From BS750m-G4 sp964472195 (GTDB taxonomy: Bacteria > Bacteroidota > Ignavibacteria > Tepidaquicellales > Tepidaquicellaceae), in assembly GCA_964472195.1 (NCBI GenBank), contig CAYYJH010000002.1, positions 8,018 to 72,017 on the forward strand: 64,000 nucleotides of DNA. The letters run 5' to 3'. Numbering within the stretch: position 1 is the stretch's first letter; the number at the start of each line of letters is the position of its first letter. The translations under genes and the position numbers were made by a program. The notes beneath the pieces are model-generated. The model was not told the origin of the DNA. It saw nothing but the letters and a program-made list of their open reading frames with translations, and made no database searches. Of the stretch, positions 56,881 through 64,000 are shown piece after piece.

Positions 56881-57405
56881 TTACAATATAAATAAAGCCA
56901 GGAGCGCCGCTCCTATTACCAATATAACCGGATGTATATTCAACCAATATGTTAAACCAAATCCCAATATAAGAAAAATTAATCCCTTCCAATTATTAAA
57001 GCTTTGGTTAAAATACTTCAACATTATGGCAACGATCATTCCGATAATAATAAACTTGACACCTTCAAAACCTTTAACGACATAAGCATTCTTCTCAAAA
57101 TGTGAATAAAAATATGCAGCCAATGTAATTATTCCAGCCGGTACTAACATATTACCAATATTAGCAACAATAGCACCGGTTACCCCGGCAACTTTATATC
57201 CTGTATATGTTGCAAACTTTATAGAAATAGCGCCGGGGAATACTTCTACCATTCCAAGTACTTTCAGAAACTCATCCTGAGATAACCAATGATGATGCTG
57301 AACAACTTCAGTTTCAATTAGAGGAATTAGGGAGTATGCTCCTCCAAAAGAAAATGATCCTACTTTTAAAAAAGACCAGAATAGATTTAATAAATCGTTA
57401 ACCAT
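56881..57405 (-). CDS. Single-domain chromate-transporter (CHR) family membrane protein
   Basis: About 174 residues with five to six hydrophobic helices. ATG 57405 gives MVNDLLNLFWSFLKVGSFSFGGAYSLIPLIETEVV, the standard start of an N-terminal-type CHR domain; an earlier ATG pair at 57447 would overlap the upstream gene. Other marks are GMVEVFPGAISIKFATYTGYKVAG. Short CHR proteins usually come as two adjacent genes forming an antiparallel pair. Only one is present here. Known members export chromate, but many have other or unknown substrates. The placement before moaA hints at an oxyanion such as molybdate or sulfate, which is inference. Confidence 0.82.
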   Translation of the reverse strand: MVNDLLNLFWSFLKVGSFSFGGAYSLIPLIETEVVQHHHWLSQDEFLKVLGMVEVFPGAISIKFATYTGYKVAGVTGAIVANIGNMLVPAGIITLAAYFYSHFEKNAYVVKGFEGVKFIIIGMIVAIMLKYFNQSFNNWKGLIFLILGFGLTYWLNIHPVILVIGAALLALFIL

Positions 57406-57415
57406 GGATATATTT

Positions 57416-57736
57416 TCACTTATCTTGAGCTTCAATAATATCATCAATCCATCCGAGAGCAGCCATCATAGATGGTAATCCAATTGTGGGTAATGCTAAG
57501 AGCACAGCATGTTGCATCTCTTCTTTGCTAACTCCAGCTTTAATAGCTTTTCGTGTATGCGAATGAACAGCTCCTTCAAGCCGTGCTCCGGTTGAAATTG
57601 CAATTTTTATTAAGGCTCTTGTTTTTTTATCTAACGGACCTGCGCTATGAACAGAGTTTCCTAATTCTTCATATGCTTTTGCTACTTCTGTGTGGTCTTC
57701 TGTAAATTTTAAAAAACGTTTAGGTATATGAGACAT
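57416..57736 (-). CDS. Carboxymuconolactone-decarboxylase-like protein without peroxidase cysteines
   Basis: A 106-residue all-helical AhpD/CMD fold. The start is ATG 57736, preceded by GGAGG at ideal spacing; a TTG two codons upstream is less likely. The core TRALIKIAISTGARLEGAVHSHTRKAIKAGVSKEEMQHAVLLAL is typical. The CxxC of AhpD-type peroxidases is absent (EGAVHSHTRK), so it is not an AhpD-like reductase. The His remains. Such Cys-less members are common and mostly uncharacterised. It heads the moaA operon and lies 10 bp before the CHR gene. Confidence 0.87.
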   Translation of the reverse strand: MSHIPKRFLKFTEDHTEVAKAYEELGNSVHSAGPLDKKTRALIKIAISTGARLEGAVHSHTRKAIKAGVSKEEMQHAVLLALPTIGLPSMMAALGWIDDIIEAQDK

Positions 57737-57742
57737 ATACAA

Positions 57743-58045
57743 CCTCCAATATTATTATGGAATAATTAAAAAATGTAAAATAAAATTATGTAATTAAATG
57801 TTCATAATCAATACTGCTAAAAAAAACAGGAAATGAAAAATTATTAATATAACCGAAAGTAATTTGATAATAAATCATCTACTCTAAACATATTAAAATA
57901 TCCACCCCTGTAGACATTTACTTTGAGAATACCTTTATGGATAGAAGAATAAATGAGACAAATTTCACTTATTGGGAATGTAGCGGATTGACTAATCAAG
58001 CCGCTACATTAATTCTATATTATTCCTTTGAAAAAATATTTAACT
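57743..58045. other. Intergenic region with half-site and strong hairpin
   Basis: About 300 bp between the TorD-like gene stop and the CMD-like gene start, both on the minus strand. It holds ACTCTAAAC at 57881-57889, identical to one arm of the MarR dyad, about 145 bp upstream of the CMD-like start. It also holds the hairpin at 57977-58010. No ORF of interest was seen. Confidence 0.5.
57977..58010. terminator. Strong hairpin after the molybdoenzyme operon
   Basis: AATGTAGCGG (57977-57986) pairs with CCGCTACATT (58001-58010). Inside, TTGA/TCAA extends the stem to 14 bp with one mismatch. It lies 36 bp after the reconstructed TorD stop on the minus strand. A U tract is missing, so it may act with Rho or protect the 3' end. 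Confidence 0.55.
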
Positions 58046-58863
58046 CTAGATAGACAATTTCTCCTTAACAATGAAATGAGATGTAAATTTTATTACAGCA
58101 GCATAAAATGGCAGAGGCTTTGCCCGCTGAGCTCTATTCAAGAACCGCTCAATCCAGAGTTCGATGTAATCCATGAAAAATTGACGCTGAATCCTTTCAG
58201 CTACAACACTAGCTCTTATGTNNNNNNNNNNNNNNNNNNNNNNNNNNNNNNNNNNNNNNNNNNNNNNNNNNNNNNNNNNNNNNNNNNNNNNNNNNNNNNN
58301 NNNNNNNNNNNNNNNNNNNNNTAATCCATGAAAAATTGACGCTGAATCCTTTCAGCTACAACACTAGCTCTTATGTCATTCTTTTTTATTGCCTCTATTT
58401 TTCTTCTAAGGAGTTTTTCCATAAATTCGAATAAGATAGATATATGATCCGGGATTAAACCTGACTCATTAATTTCTAGACCATAATGAGCCATAAATCT
58501 TTTTACTTCCCCGGTTGACTCTCCCCATAATTGTCCTGCGCTTCTATCATCTTCCCTATATACCGAAGCATATGGAGGAGATTGCGGTACAGGTCCAATA
58601 AAGAGTCTTGCATATTCTATCTCGAGTGATTCAAGATCAAGTGTATTGAGATCTTCATGCACAGCAAATCCCGGCTCTATATTTGACAGAACTTCAAAGA
58701 ATCCTTTCTTATACAATTCCTTTGCAAATTCCAAAGTTAACTCTTTGCCATATAGACAACCGAGAATACCGTAAAGATTTGCACGCGTCGATACATTATT
58801 TAATTTATTGTGAAAATTTACATTTGTAATATGTTTGTATAAGAGTTCACTCCTCAAATCCAT
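58046..58863 (-). CDS. TorD/DmsD-like molybdoenzyme chaperone, split by an assembly gap
   Basis: The part right of the gap starts at ATG 58863 and reads MDLRSELLYKHIT through the TorD-family EYARLFIGPVPQSPPYASVYR segment (near residue 85), to RQFFMD. If the duplicated 55 bases are merged, the frame continues YIELWIERFLNR and LPFYAAVIKFTSHF to TAG at 58046-58048. That gives 220 residues, the usual TorD size and C-terminal pattern. These chaperones bind the Tat signal of the catalytic subunit and hold it until Moco is inserted. The start overlaps the oxidoreductase stop by one base (TGATG). Confidence 0.85.
58167..58376. repeat. 55-base duplication flanking the assembly gap
   Basis: Bases 58167-58221 and 58322-58376 are identical over 55 positions and touch the N run on both sides. 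This is what a scaffolder leaves when two contigs that share a k-mer overlap are placed end to end without being merged. Confidence 0.9.
58222..58321. other. Assembly gap of 100 N
   Basis: Exactly 100 undetermined bases, a placeholder length. The flanking identity and the reading frame that closes on merging suggest that no sequence is missing and that the window is about 155 bases too long here. Confidence 0.95.
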
Positions 58864-61400
58864 CACACCCTCCTGACCGTTACTACCGTATCCATATAGC
58901 GCATCATACCGCCAATTGGATCTCCTAAATTAGGAATTATCCAATTGGGGTGAATCCCTTTTTCTTTCCACCAGATTCGATTTATATCTGAATCAAGTGC
59001 ATCTGATTCAGCATCTGCTAGTGGATTAGCAATCTGATTAGCAGTAGCAAAGCGCCCCCATTGCCAGTGTCCGCAATGATTACTTATGGCTACTACTCCC
59101 GGAATAACGCCTTCGGTAACATGTACTGTTTTAACTATCTTACCAACCGACGATTTAATCTCTACTTTATCACCATCATTAACATTCAGATTACCAGCTG
59201 TAGTAGTATTAATCAGAGCCGGGTTATTGTGATAAATCTCACTAAGATACTTACATCCTTGTGTACGCGAGTGTGATTGAACATTCACTTTATATGTAGT
59301 CAATATTAGTTTATCATTCCCAAGATTCTTATGCTCCGGAATTGGCATATAAGACGGTAATGCAGAAAATCCAGCGTCTTCTAAGAATTGGGATTTCAAT
59401 TCAAGCAGACCTGATTTCGCAATCTTATCGGGTTTAAATCCAACAAAATAATTTCCATCAACTTCCTGGCAAATATATGCTTTATATTCTTTCCAAGAAC
59501 CTCCGTCTGCACCATATTTTCCATTCTTGGTATGTTTTGGATCAAACACAATTCCTAATGTATTCTTTTTCCATTTACCAGAAGCTAAGTTCGTTTCAAC
59601 TTCAGCCTTGTCCATTTTCTTCATGTATTTACGATAATGCGGTTTCTCTTCTTTATCGTACCATGCACCATGTTCTTTCATATATTCGAAACCACCAGCT
59701 TCTTTCACTCCAGAGGTATGTTCACAAGCATCACGTACAAATTCCTCCGCAGATTTGAATGGTAATGCCTTGGCAACCTCACCGCCTAACCTTTGAGCAA
59801 TATCACATGTAACATCAATGAAATTCCTGCATTCGGCTAAAGGTTCTACTAGTGGTTGACGAATATAATACTCATGGATCATATCATACGAAGCCATATT
59901 TTCCCAGTCCCATCTCTCGAGGTATGTAGCATCCGGAAGAATAAGATCGGCAAGATGAGAAGTTTCCGAATAAGCTACATCTACAACAACAACATAAGGA
60001 ATTATAGACTCATCTTTGAGAATATCCTTATTCTCCTGACAATTCCCGTTCACGTATACCGGATTGTAACAAAAAACCATATATATTTCCGGCCGTTCAT
60101 CAGGTTTAGAGTTTTTTATACTGCTTAATACCTGGTGACAGCTGTGGTGAGTAGCAAAGGAATAAGCCCCTTTAGGTGCAAACACGTTACTAAGTTTTTT
60201 CTGCTTACCTCCCGGTTTCTTAAACGAGTTCTTCCATTTAGCACCAACAGCAGGACAAGTTCCACCAGGAACATCAATATAACCGCAAATTGCATCGAGC
60301 ATTTTACAAATGCGTTCATTTTGAACACCATTGTAATGAGTCGCAATACCGCGGTATGATACTAACGTCCCAGGTTTTGCGGCAGCATATTCGAGAGCTA
60401 TCCTTTCGATGTCAGCAGCTGAAACTCCCGATATTTTTTCAGCCCATTTTGGAGTCATAGATTTCAAGTGATTTTTCAATACCTCAACAGTAGTATTCGT
60501 CCATGTTTCTATGAATTCACTGTCATAAAGGTTATTCGTCATAACGACATTACACATTGCCAAAATAACAGCACCATCGGTTCCTGGTTTAATAGGATGC
60601 CACTCGTCTGATTTTGCAGCTGTATTTGATAATCTCACATCAAAAGTTACAATCTTAACACCACGTTCAACTTTAGCAGCTATTGCTCTCTGAGCCAGAG
60701 GAACATGCGATGTATGAGCTTCAAAAAAATTACAGCCGAAATTTAAAATATAATTTGTTCTTGCTACGTCGTTTACATCGTAATGCTTACCCCAGGTAAA
60801 CTCCTGACCAGTCCACTTTGCACTTTCACAAATAGCAGTATGTCCGTCTATCGTTTTCGTACCATATGCAGGCAAAAAATATTTCTTCATTATTGTGGAT
60901 GAAGAACCCTTCATACGACCATAATGAAACATGAACTTTTCAGGAACACCTCTATCCTTGAGAGATTTCAGCTTACTTGTTACTTCATTCAAAGCTTCGT
61001 CCCAGCTAACGCGTTTCCATTTGCCCTCACCTCTTTTTCCTACTCTTTTCATTGGAAAGAGTATACGGTCGGGATTATATACCTGCCCTATACCACCCTG
61101 ACCGCGAGCACAAAGTTTTCCATTGGTTCTGGGCAGCTCTGGATTCCCTTCAATATGGACTACCCTCCCATCTTCAACATATCCAACAATTCCATCCCTG
61201 GCAACGCATTGCCAGCAGGCAGATGGTTTACGTAAACGTTCTTTACCTGAATCGGGTGAAAAATCCCGACCGCCTTTTATTAATACTTTACCTTTCAGGT
61301 TTGAACCGTACACTTTCCCAATTGAGAATAAACCAGTTGCTGAAGCTGCAGCACCAGTTAGCCCCATTAACTTTAGAAAGTTTTTTCTTCCTAGTTTCAT
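58863..61400 (-). CDS. Molybdopterin oxidoreductase catalytic subunit (DMSO reductase family)
   Basis: An 845-residue bis-MGD enzyme. The N terminus is Tat-like but with RK in place of RR (GRKNFLKLMG), then a hydrophobic stretch to ~32. The [4Fe-4S] motif is Cys62, Cys65, Asp69, Cys97: canonical C-x2-C-x3-x-x27-C spacing, but Asp replaces the third Cys. Cys191 (GHTAICESAKW) is the likely Mo ligand, as in the polysulfide/thiosulfate/arsenate group. The MGD-binding domain at the C terminus is intact (LTTYKVNVQSHSRTQG ... GDKVEIKSS ... VAISNHCGHWQWGR). The true substrate is unknown. GGGAGG precedes the ATG, and the ATG overlaps the stop of the FeS gene (ATGA). Confidence 0.9.
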   Translation of the reverse strand: MKLGRKNFLKLMGLTGAAASATGLFSIGKVYGSNLKGKVLIKGGRDFSPDSGKERLRKPSACWQCVARDGIVGYVEDGRVVHIEGNPELPRTNGKLCARGQGGIGQVYNPDRILFPMKRVGKRGEGKWKRVSWDEALNEVTSKLKSLKDRGVPEKFMFHYGRMKGSSSTIMKKYFLPAYGTKTIDGHTAICESAKWTGQEFTWGKHYDVNDVARTNYILNFGCNFFEAHTSHVPLAQRAIAAKVERGVKIVTFDVRLSNTAAKSDEWHPIKPGTDGAVILAMCNVVMTNNLYDSEFIETWTNTTVEVLKNHLKSMTPKWAEKISGVSAADIERIALEYAAAKPGTLVSYRGIATHYNGVQNERICKMLDAICGYIDVPGGTCPAVGAKWKNSFKKPGGKQKKLSNVFAPKGAYSFATHHSCHQVLSSIKNSKPDERPEIYMVFCYNPVYVNGNCQENKDILKDESIIPYVVVVDVAYSETSHLADLILPDATYLERWDWENMASYDMIHEYYIRQPLVEPLAECRNFIDVTCDIAQRLGGEVAKALPFKSAEEFVRDACEHTSGVKEAGGFEYMKEHGAWYDKEEKPHYRKYMKKMDKAEVETNLASGKWKKNTLGIVFDPKHTKNGKYGADGGSWKEYKAYICQEVDGNYFVGFKPDKIAKSGLLELKSQFLEDAGFSALPSYMPIPEHKNLGNDKLILTTYKVNVQSHSRTQGCKYLSEIYHNNPALINTTTAGNLNVNDGDKVEIKSSVGKIVKTVHVTEGVIPGVVAISNHCGHWQWGRFATANQIANPLADAESDALDSDINRIWWKEKGIHPNWIIPNLGDPIGGMMRYMDTVVTVRRV

Positions 61401-62191
61401 CTTGTGTCCCTCCCTTCTGTATAAGTTTTAGGATTTAACGAAATATACTTACATTGTGGACCTGTACCTTTTTTAGGAAGCAGGACACTTACTTTCTTGG
61501 ACTTAATGATCTTGGATATCTTACTATTTGGATCGTTCAAATCACCACTAATTCGTGCTCCAGCTTCACATGTATTCACACAAGCAGGAACTATACCTGC
61601 ATCTATTCGGTGGACGCAAAGATCACATTTTTCAGCTGGTTCATCACCAACTGCATCGGGTGAAACAGTTTTCTTTGCTGGATTAAGAAAACGAACCTTA
61701 TAAGGACAATCGTCAACACAATTGCCACAACCTAAACAACGATCTTGATCGACCAGCACTATGCCATCGGGACGCTGATAAGTAGCTCTTTTTTTATATT
61801 TTACACGTGTACCGTCAGATTGAATAAATTCGGCTTCAATTTCTTCCGCAGGACAATGCTTTATACATTTTGGATTCTTACAATGGTTGCATAACCATGG
61901 CAGAAAACTTCGTTTGGAATTTGGATATGTATCGTAATCTAATTGCTTTACGCTGGATCGAAACACCCCTAATGGAACATCATATTCTGTCTTACATGCT
62001 ACGGCACAAGCTTTGCATCCTATACAGCGGTCAAGGTCTATTAAAAATCCCCAGCGTCTGGCTTTTCCATTGATGTTACCAGCTTTGACAGATGCAAGAG
62101 GAGTCCCAGCTATCACAACAGCAGTCCCAGCTGCAATAGTACTATCTTTAATAAACTCTCTCCTGCTTTTCTTTTTTAATAAACTATCCAT
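61397..62191 (-). CDS. Tat-exported four-cluster ferredoxin subunit (PsrB/DmsB-like)
   Basis: A 264-residue electron-transfer subunit. A canonical twin-arginine signal SRREFIK (~9-15) and hydrophobic segment end near residue 37. Sixteen Cys fall in four groups: CIGCKACAVAC, CNHCKNPKCIKHC, CLGCGNCVDDC and CDLC...CVNTC, for four [4Fe-4S] clusters as in DmsB, PsrB and NrfC. The RFCxxC-type order identifies the CISM family. No membrane anchor (PsrC/NrfD-like) gene is nearby, so electrons probably come from the cytochrome in this operon. A consensus AAGGAGG precedes the ATG. Confidence 0.93.
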   Translation of the reverse strand: MDSLLKKKSRREFIKDSTIAAGTAVVIAGTPLASVKAGNINGKARRWGFLIDLDRCIGCKACAVACKTEYDVPLGVFRSSVKQLDYDTYPNSKRSFLPWLCNHCKNPKCIKHCPAEEIEAEFIQSDGTRVKYKKRATYQRPDGIVLVDQDRCLGCGNCVDDCPYKVRFLNPAKKTVSPDAVGDEPAEKCDLCVHRIDAGIVPACVNTCEAGARISGDLNDPNSKISKIIKSKKVSVLLPKKGTGPQCKYISLNPKTYTEGRDTR

Positions 62192-62206
62192 TATTTCCTC
62201 CTTGAA

Positions 62207-63229
62207 TTATTTAATTTCGTAAAAAACGGTTAAACGTGGAATTATATCAGCATCAGGATCCCCTCCACCGCTGTATAACACAGCTTCGACATTTGGTATT
62301 ATATGAACATTTTTAACCGGAGTAATATCTACCCCGCCAACAATGAAATTGGATTTTGCTGTATCGGAAAAGGGAATATAAGATATGCTTTCACCCTTAG
62401 GATTCGGTTCAAACATATGGTCAAAACGGCCGAAAATACTTACTTTTTCTGAGATTTTGTATGCTGCAAATATCGATGCAATTTTTAAATTTAGATCAGC
62501 ACTACCAGTACCCATCTGTCGTGTTTGTTGAGCAAACTGAATTCCTGCCCTCCATAAATCTGTTTTGTAAGCAGCAAATCCCTGCAAAGTATATATACTA
62601 TTATTTTCACCAGGACTATCACCCCAATCTGCATACCCTTCCACAACGAGAGGTTTACGATTATATCCTAAGGAAAGAAAAATTTTCTTTTGTTTATTAA
62701 CCTCTGACTTTGTACCATGTCCGTTACCTAACATGAAATGATAATATACACTCTTATCTTCATCAAATGTACCTTTGAGAGCAATACCAAGGTCTCTCGA
62801 ACTGCCGAAGCCTTTTTGTAAATCCAGTGGTGTTTTTTCTACTGAACGATAGCCCCAGAGTTTTTCTATAATACCCCAGGTAGGAGTGCCTGAAAGTCCA
62901 AATACAATTGCGTGACTGGAAATCTTCCACTTTAGGTATGCATCTTTAACAGAAGGGCTCATTTTAGCACTTGTCGTAAAATCACCGGGACTAGACATTT
63001 CAAACCGCAATCTCGTTGAGAAATCATCACTGATTCCATAATCAAAGGTCAAATAAATTCGTCTAAACCAAAAGCCCGTCCTATCAACTAGATCACTGTG
63101 ATGATTTGCAGCAACCCAGTAAAAGTCACCGAACATATAACCGCTTATTTTTACTCCTTTTTTTTGAGCTAAACCAAGACTTGTACATAACATAATTGTA
63201 CTCAAAAAAATCCAAAAAATACGTTTCAT
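62207..63229 (-). CDS. Outer-membrane porin (phosphate-selective porin-like)
   Basis: A 340-residue protein with a signal peptide (~1-21, LGLAQ). The mature part has alternating strands: GYMFGDFYWVAANH, TGFWFRRIYLTFDYGISDDFSTRLRFEM, and a final ADIIPRLTVFYEIK. The segment FWFRRIYLTFDYGISDDFSTRLRFE is typical of OprO/OprP-like or general porins. It is shorter than MtrB/DmsF porins (~650 residues). Lying between a multihaem cytochrome and a molybdoenzyme, it may admit substrate or hold the cytochrome. AAAGGAGA precedes its ATG. Confidence 0.82.
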   Translation of the reverse strand: MKRIFWIFLSTIMLCTSLGLAQKKGVKISGYMFGDFYWVAANHHSDLVDRTGFWFRRIYLTFDYGISDDFSTRLRFEMSSPGDFTTSAKMSPSVKDAYLKWKISSHAIVFGLSGTPTWGIIEKLWGYRSVEKTPLDLQKGFGSSRDLGIALKGTFDEDKSVYYHFMLGNGHGTKSEVNKQKKIFLSLGYNRKPLVVEGYADWGDSPGENNSIYTLQGFAAYKTDLWRAGIQFAQQTRQMGTGSADLNLKIASIFAAYKISEKVSIFGRFDHMFEPNPKGESISYIPFSDTAKSNFIVGGVDITPVKNVHIIPNVEAVLYSGGGDPDADIIPRLTVFYEIK

Positions 63230-63541
63230 TAAAAATCTCCTTTCTAACTAGATTATAATTATTAAAAGTTTTTAAAATGTAAAAATCAATTAAAAAAATT
63301 CCTACCCAATAAAAATAAATTGCATATATTCGAATTAGATAGATTTAGTAAAATTTTTCCATTAATTACCTCCTTCCAGTTATTTTAATTAAGGAAACAA
63401 AATGCCTAAACGAAAAATGTCTTACTACAAAATTTAATCTAAGAATTATCAATTATTTTTATAACAGTTTTGTAAATCATTTTCTTCATTGTTAGCTTTT
63501 CAATTAGGATTTAACATTACTAAATCTCACTGAAAATTTAA
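63230..63541. other. Intergenic region upstream of the porin
   Basis: About 312 bp between the cytochrome stop and the porin start, longer than other spacings in this operon, so it may hold a second promoter. It is AT-rich. The only ORF with a ribosome-site-like AAGGA (ATG 63402, 11 codons, plus strand) is too short to support. Confidence 0.45.
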
Positions 63542-64000
63542 TTATTTTTTAGTCGCTTTTATCAATATCTTATTCAAAATATCCTGGTGTGTTTTAGTGT
63601 TCTTTGCAACTCCCCATTTCTTCTTTACTTTTTCCCAGAATTTGGTAGGGGTTTCTTGATGGCAACCGAAACATAAAAAAGTACGATTTATTTTATCTAA
63701 TTCTTCTTTGTTAAATGGTCTAGCCCCAACATGACTGGTTCCCTGAATCTGTTTTCCTTCTTCATCGACAATTCGTTCCAATTCGAATGGGATATCAAGT
63801 CCATTCAGTTTACTTATATAAAAACCTGATCCTAAACCCAACGCTTTAGTATTGTTATGACAATTTTCACAAGTACGAGGACTTCGTGAAACTGTGTGGG
63901 GCTGTATAGGATTATGAGCTATGCCAGAATGTCCATGGGCAGTAACAAAAACCTTATTCAGCTCTAATGCTGTGCCATACTCATCAATTTGTGTAAATAT
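63542..64000 (-). CDS. Multihaem cytochrome c, C-terminal part (cut by window edge)
   Basis: The minus-strand frame is open from the window edge to TAA/TAG at 63542, at least 152 residues. Two CxxCH haem sites are present: CENCH (63857-63871) and CFGCH (63659-63673). Extra His residues (TAHGHSG, PHTVSRS) may be axial ligands. It is therefore a periplasmic or surface c-type cytochrome with at least two haems, probably more upstream. It is first in the visible part of the operon, followed by the porin, FeS and Mo subunits. The downstream TTG is internal, not the start. Confidence 0.85.
   Translation of the reverse strand: MFTQIDEYGTALELNKVFVTAHGHSGIAHNPIQPHTVSRSPRTCENCHNNTKALGLGSGFYISKLNGLDIPFELERIVDEEGKQIQGTSHVGARPFNKEELDKINRTFLCFGCHQETPTKFWEKVKKKWGVAKNTKTHQDILNKILIKATKK

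Noticed and set aside
57987..58000. TTGA-CTAA-TCAA as an FNR/CRP site
   Set aside because: The spacing between half-sites is four bases rather than six, and it forms the inner stem of a longer hairpin.
58028..58324. Plus-strand ORF running into the N gap
   Set aside because: It is antisense to the reconstructed C terminus of the TorD-like chaperone and its last third is undetermined bases.
58167..58376. True tandem duplication or mobile-element target duplication
   Set aside because: The copies flank a 100-N placeholder and are exactly 55 bases; merging them restores a family-length reading frame, so an assembly overlap explains it better.
61052..61438. 128-codon plus-strand ORF opposite the start of the Mo subunit
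   Set aside because: Antisense to a strongly supported molybdopterin oxidoreductase N terminus; no ribosome site and low-complexity composition.

Overview
The window looks like a chromosomal segment from an AT-rich bacterium of the Bacteroidota/Ignavibacteria type. The evidence is the low GC, a secreted beta-propeller protein with a C-terminal sorting domain of the type IX secretion kind (NYPNPFNPST, then ...GIYFYRI...), a TonB-dependent receptor with an N-terminal carboxypeptidase-regulatory-like domain, a TAtcTTTG-type promoter element, and many genes with weak Shine-Dalgarno sites or TTG starts. No tRNA, rRNA, CRISPR array or intact insertion sequence was seen. The assembly has one 100-N gap at 58222-58321. 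It appears to be an artefact, because the two contig ends share the same 55 bases.

Layout. 1-6 kb is housekeeping: a PHP phosphoesterase, ComM/YifB, Der, a Na+/Ca2+-type antiporter and a macro-domain protein. 6-11 kb is a minus-strand envelope-glycan block that alternates GT2 glycosyltransferases with large polytopic GT-C-like proteins. 11.9-20.3 kb holds a MalT/BTAD-type giant regulator, an FN3 protein, a type-IX-secreted propeller and a TonB-dependent receptor. 20.6-35.5 kb is the most unusual part. It encodes four paralogous exported proteins that share an N-terminal two-domain module but carry different C-terminal parts: a beta-rich barrel-like region twice, a zincin metalloprotease-like region once, and extra Ig-like repeats once. 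A frameshifted gene and a TPR-PAS histidine kinase with its response regulator lie among them. 35.9-47.7 kb carries nuoG, rng, rho, a GT-C/TPR protein, mltG, an ABC-2-like permease, ubiX and a TPR lipoprotein/periplasmic protein.

48-64 kb is a redox island. A MarR regulator heads a sulfur-relay operon (sulfide:quinone-oxidoreductase-like flavoprotein, DUF1641, DsrC/TusE-like, DsrE-like). Next come molybdenum cofactor genes on both strands (moeA-mobA on +; a carboxymuconolactone-decarboxylase-like gene, chrA-like, moaA, moaC and a MOSC gene on -). The last part is a minus-strand operon for a multihaem cytochrome c, an outer-membrane porin, a Tat-exported four-cluster ferredoxin subunit, a molybdopterin oxidoreductase and its TorD-like chaperone. 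The cofactor genes plausibly feed this enzyme. The cytochrome and porin suggest electron transfer at or across the outer membrane. The catalytic subunit has Asp in place of the third Cys of its [4Fe-4S] motif.

The best candidates for undescribed biology are the four-paralogue surface locus with its kinase, the porin/cytochrome-linked molybdoenzyme operon, and the 11-bp tandem repeats in the promoter just downstream of the BTAD regulator.
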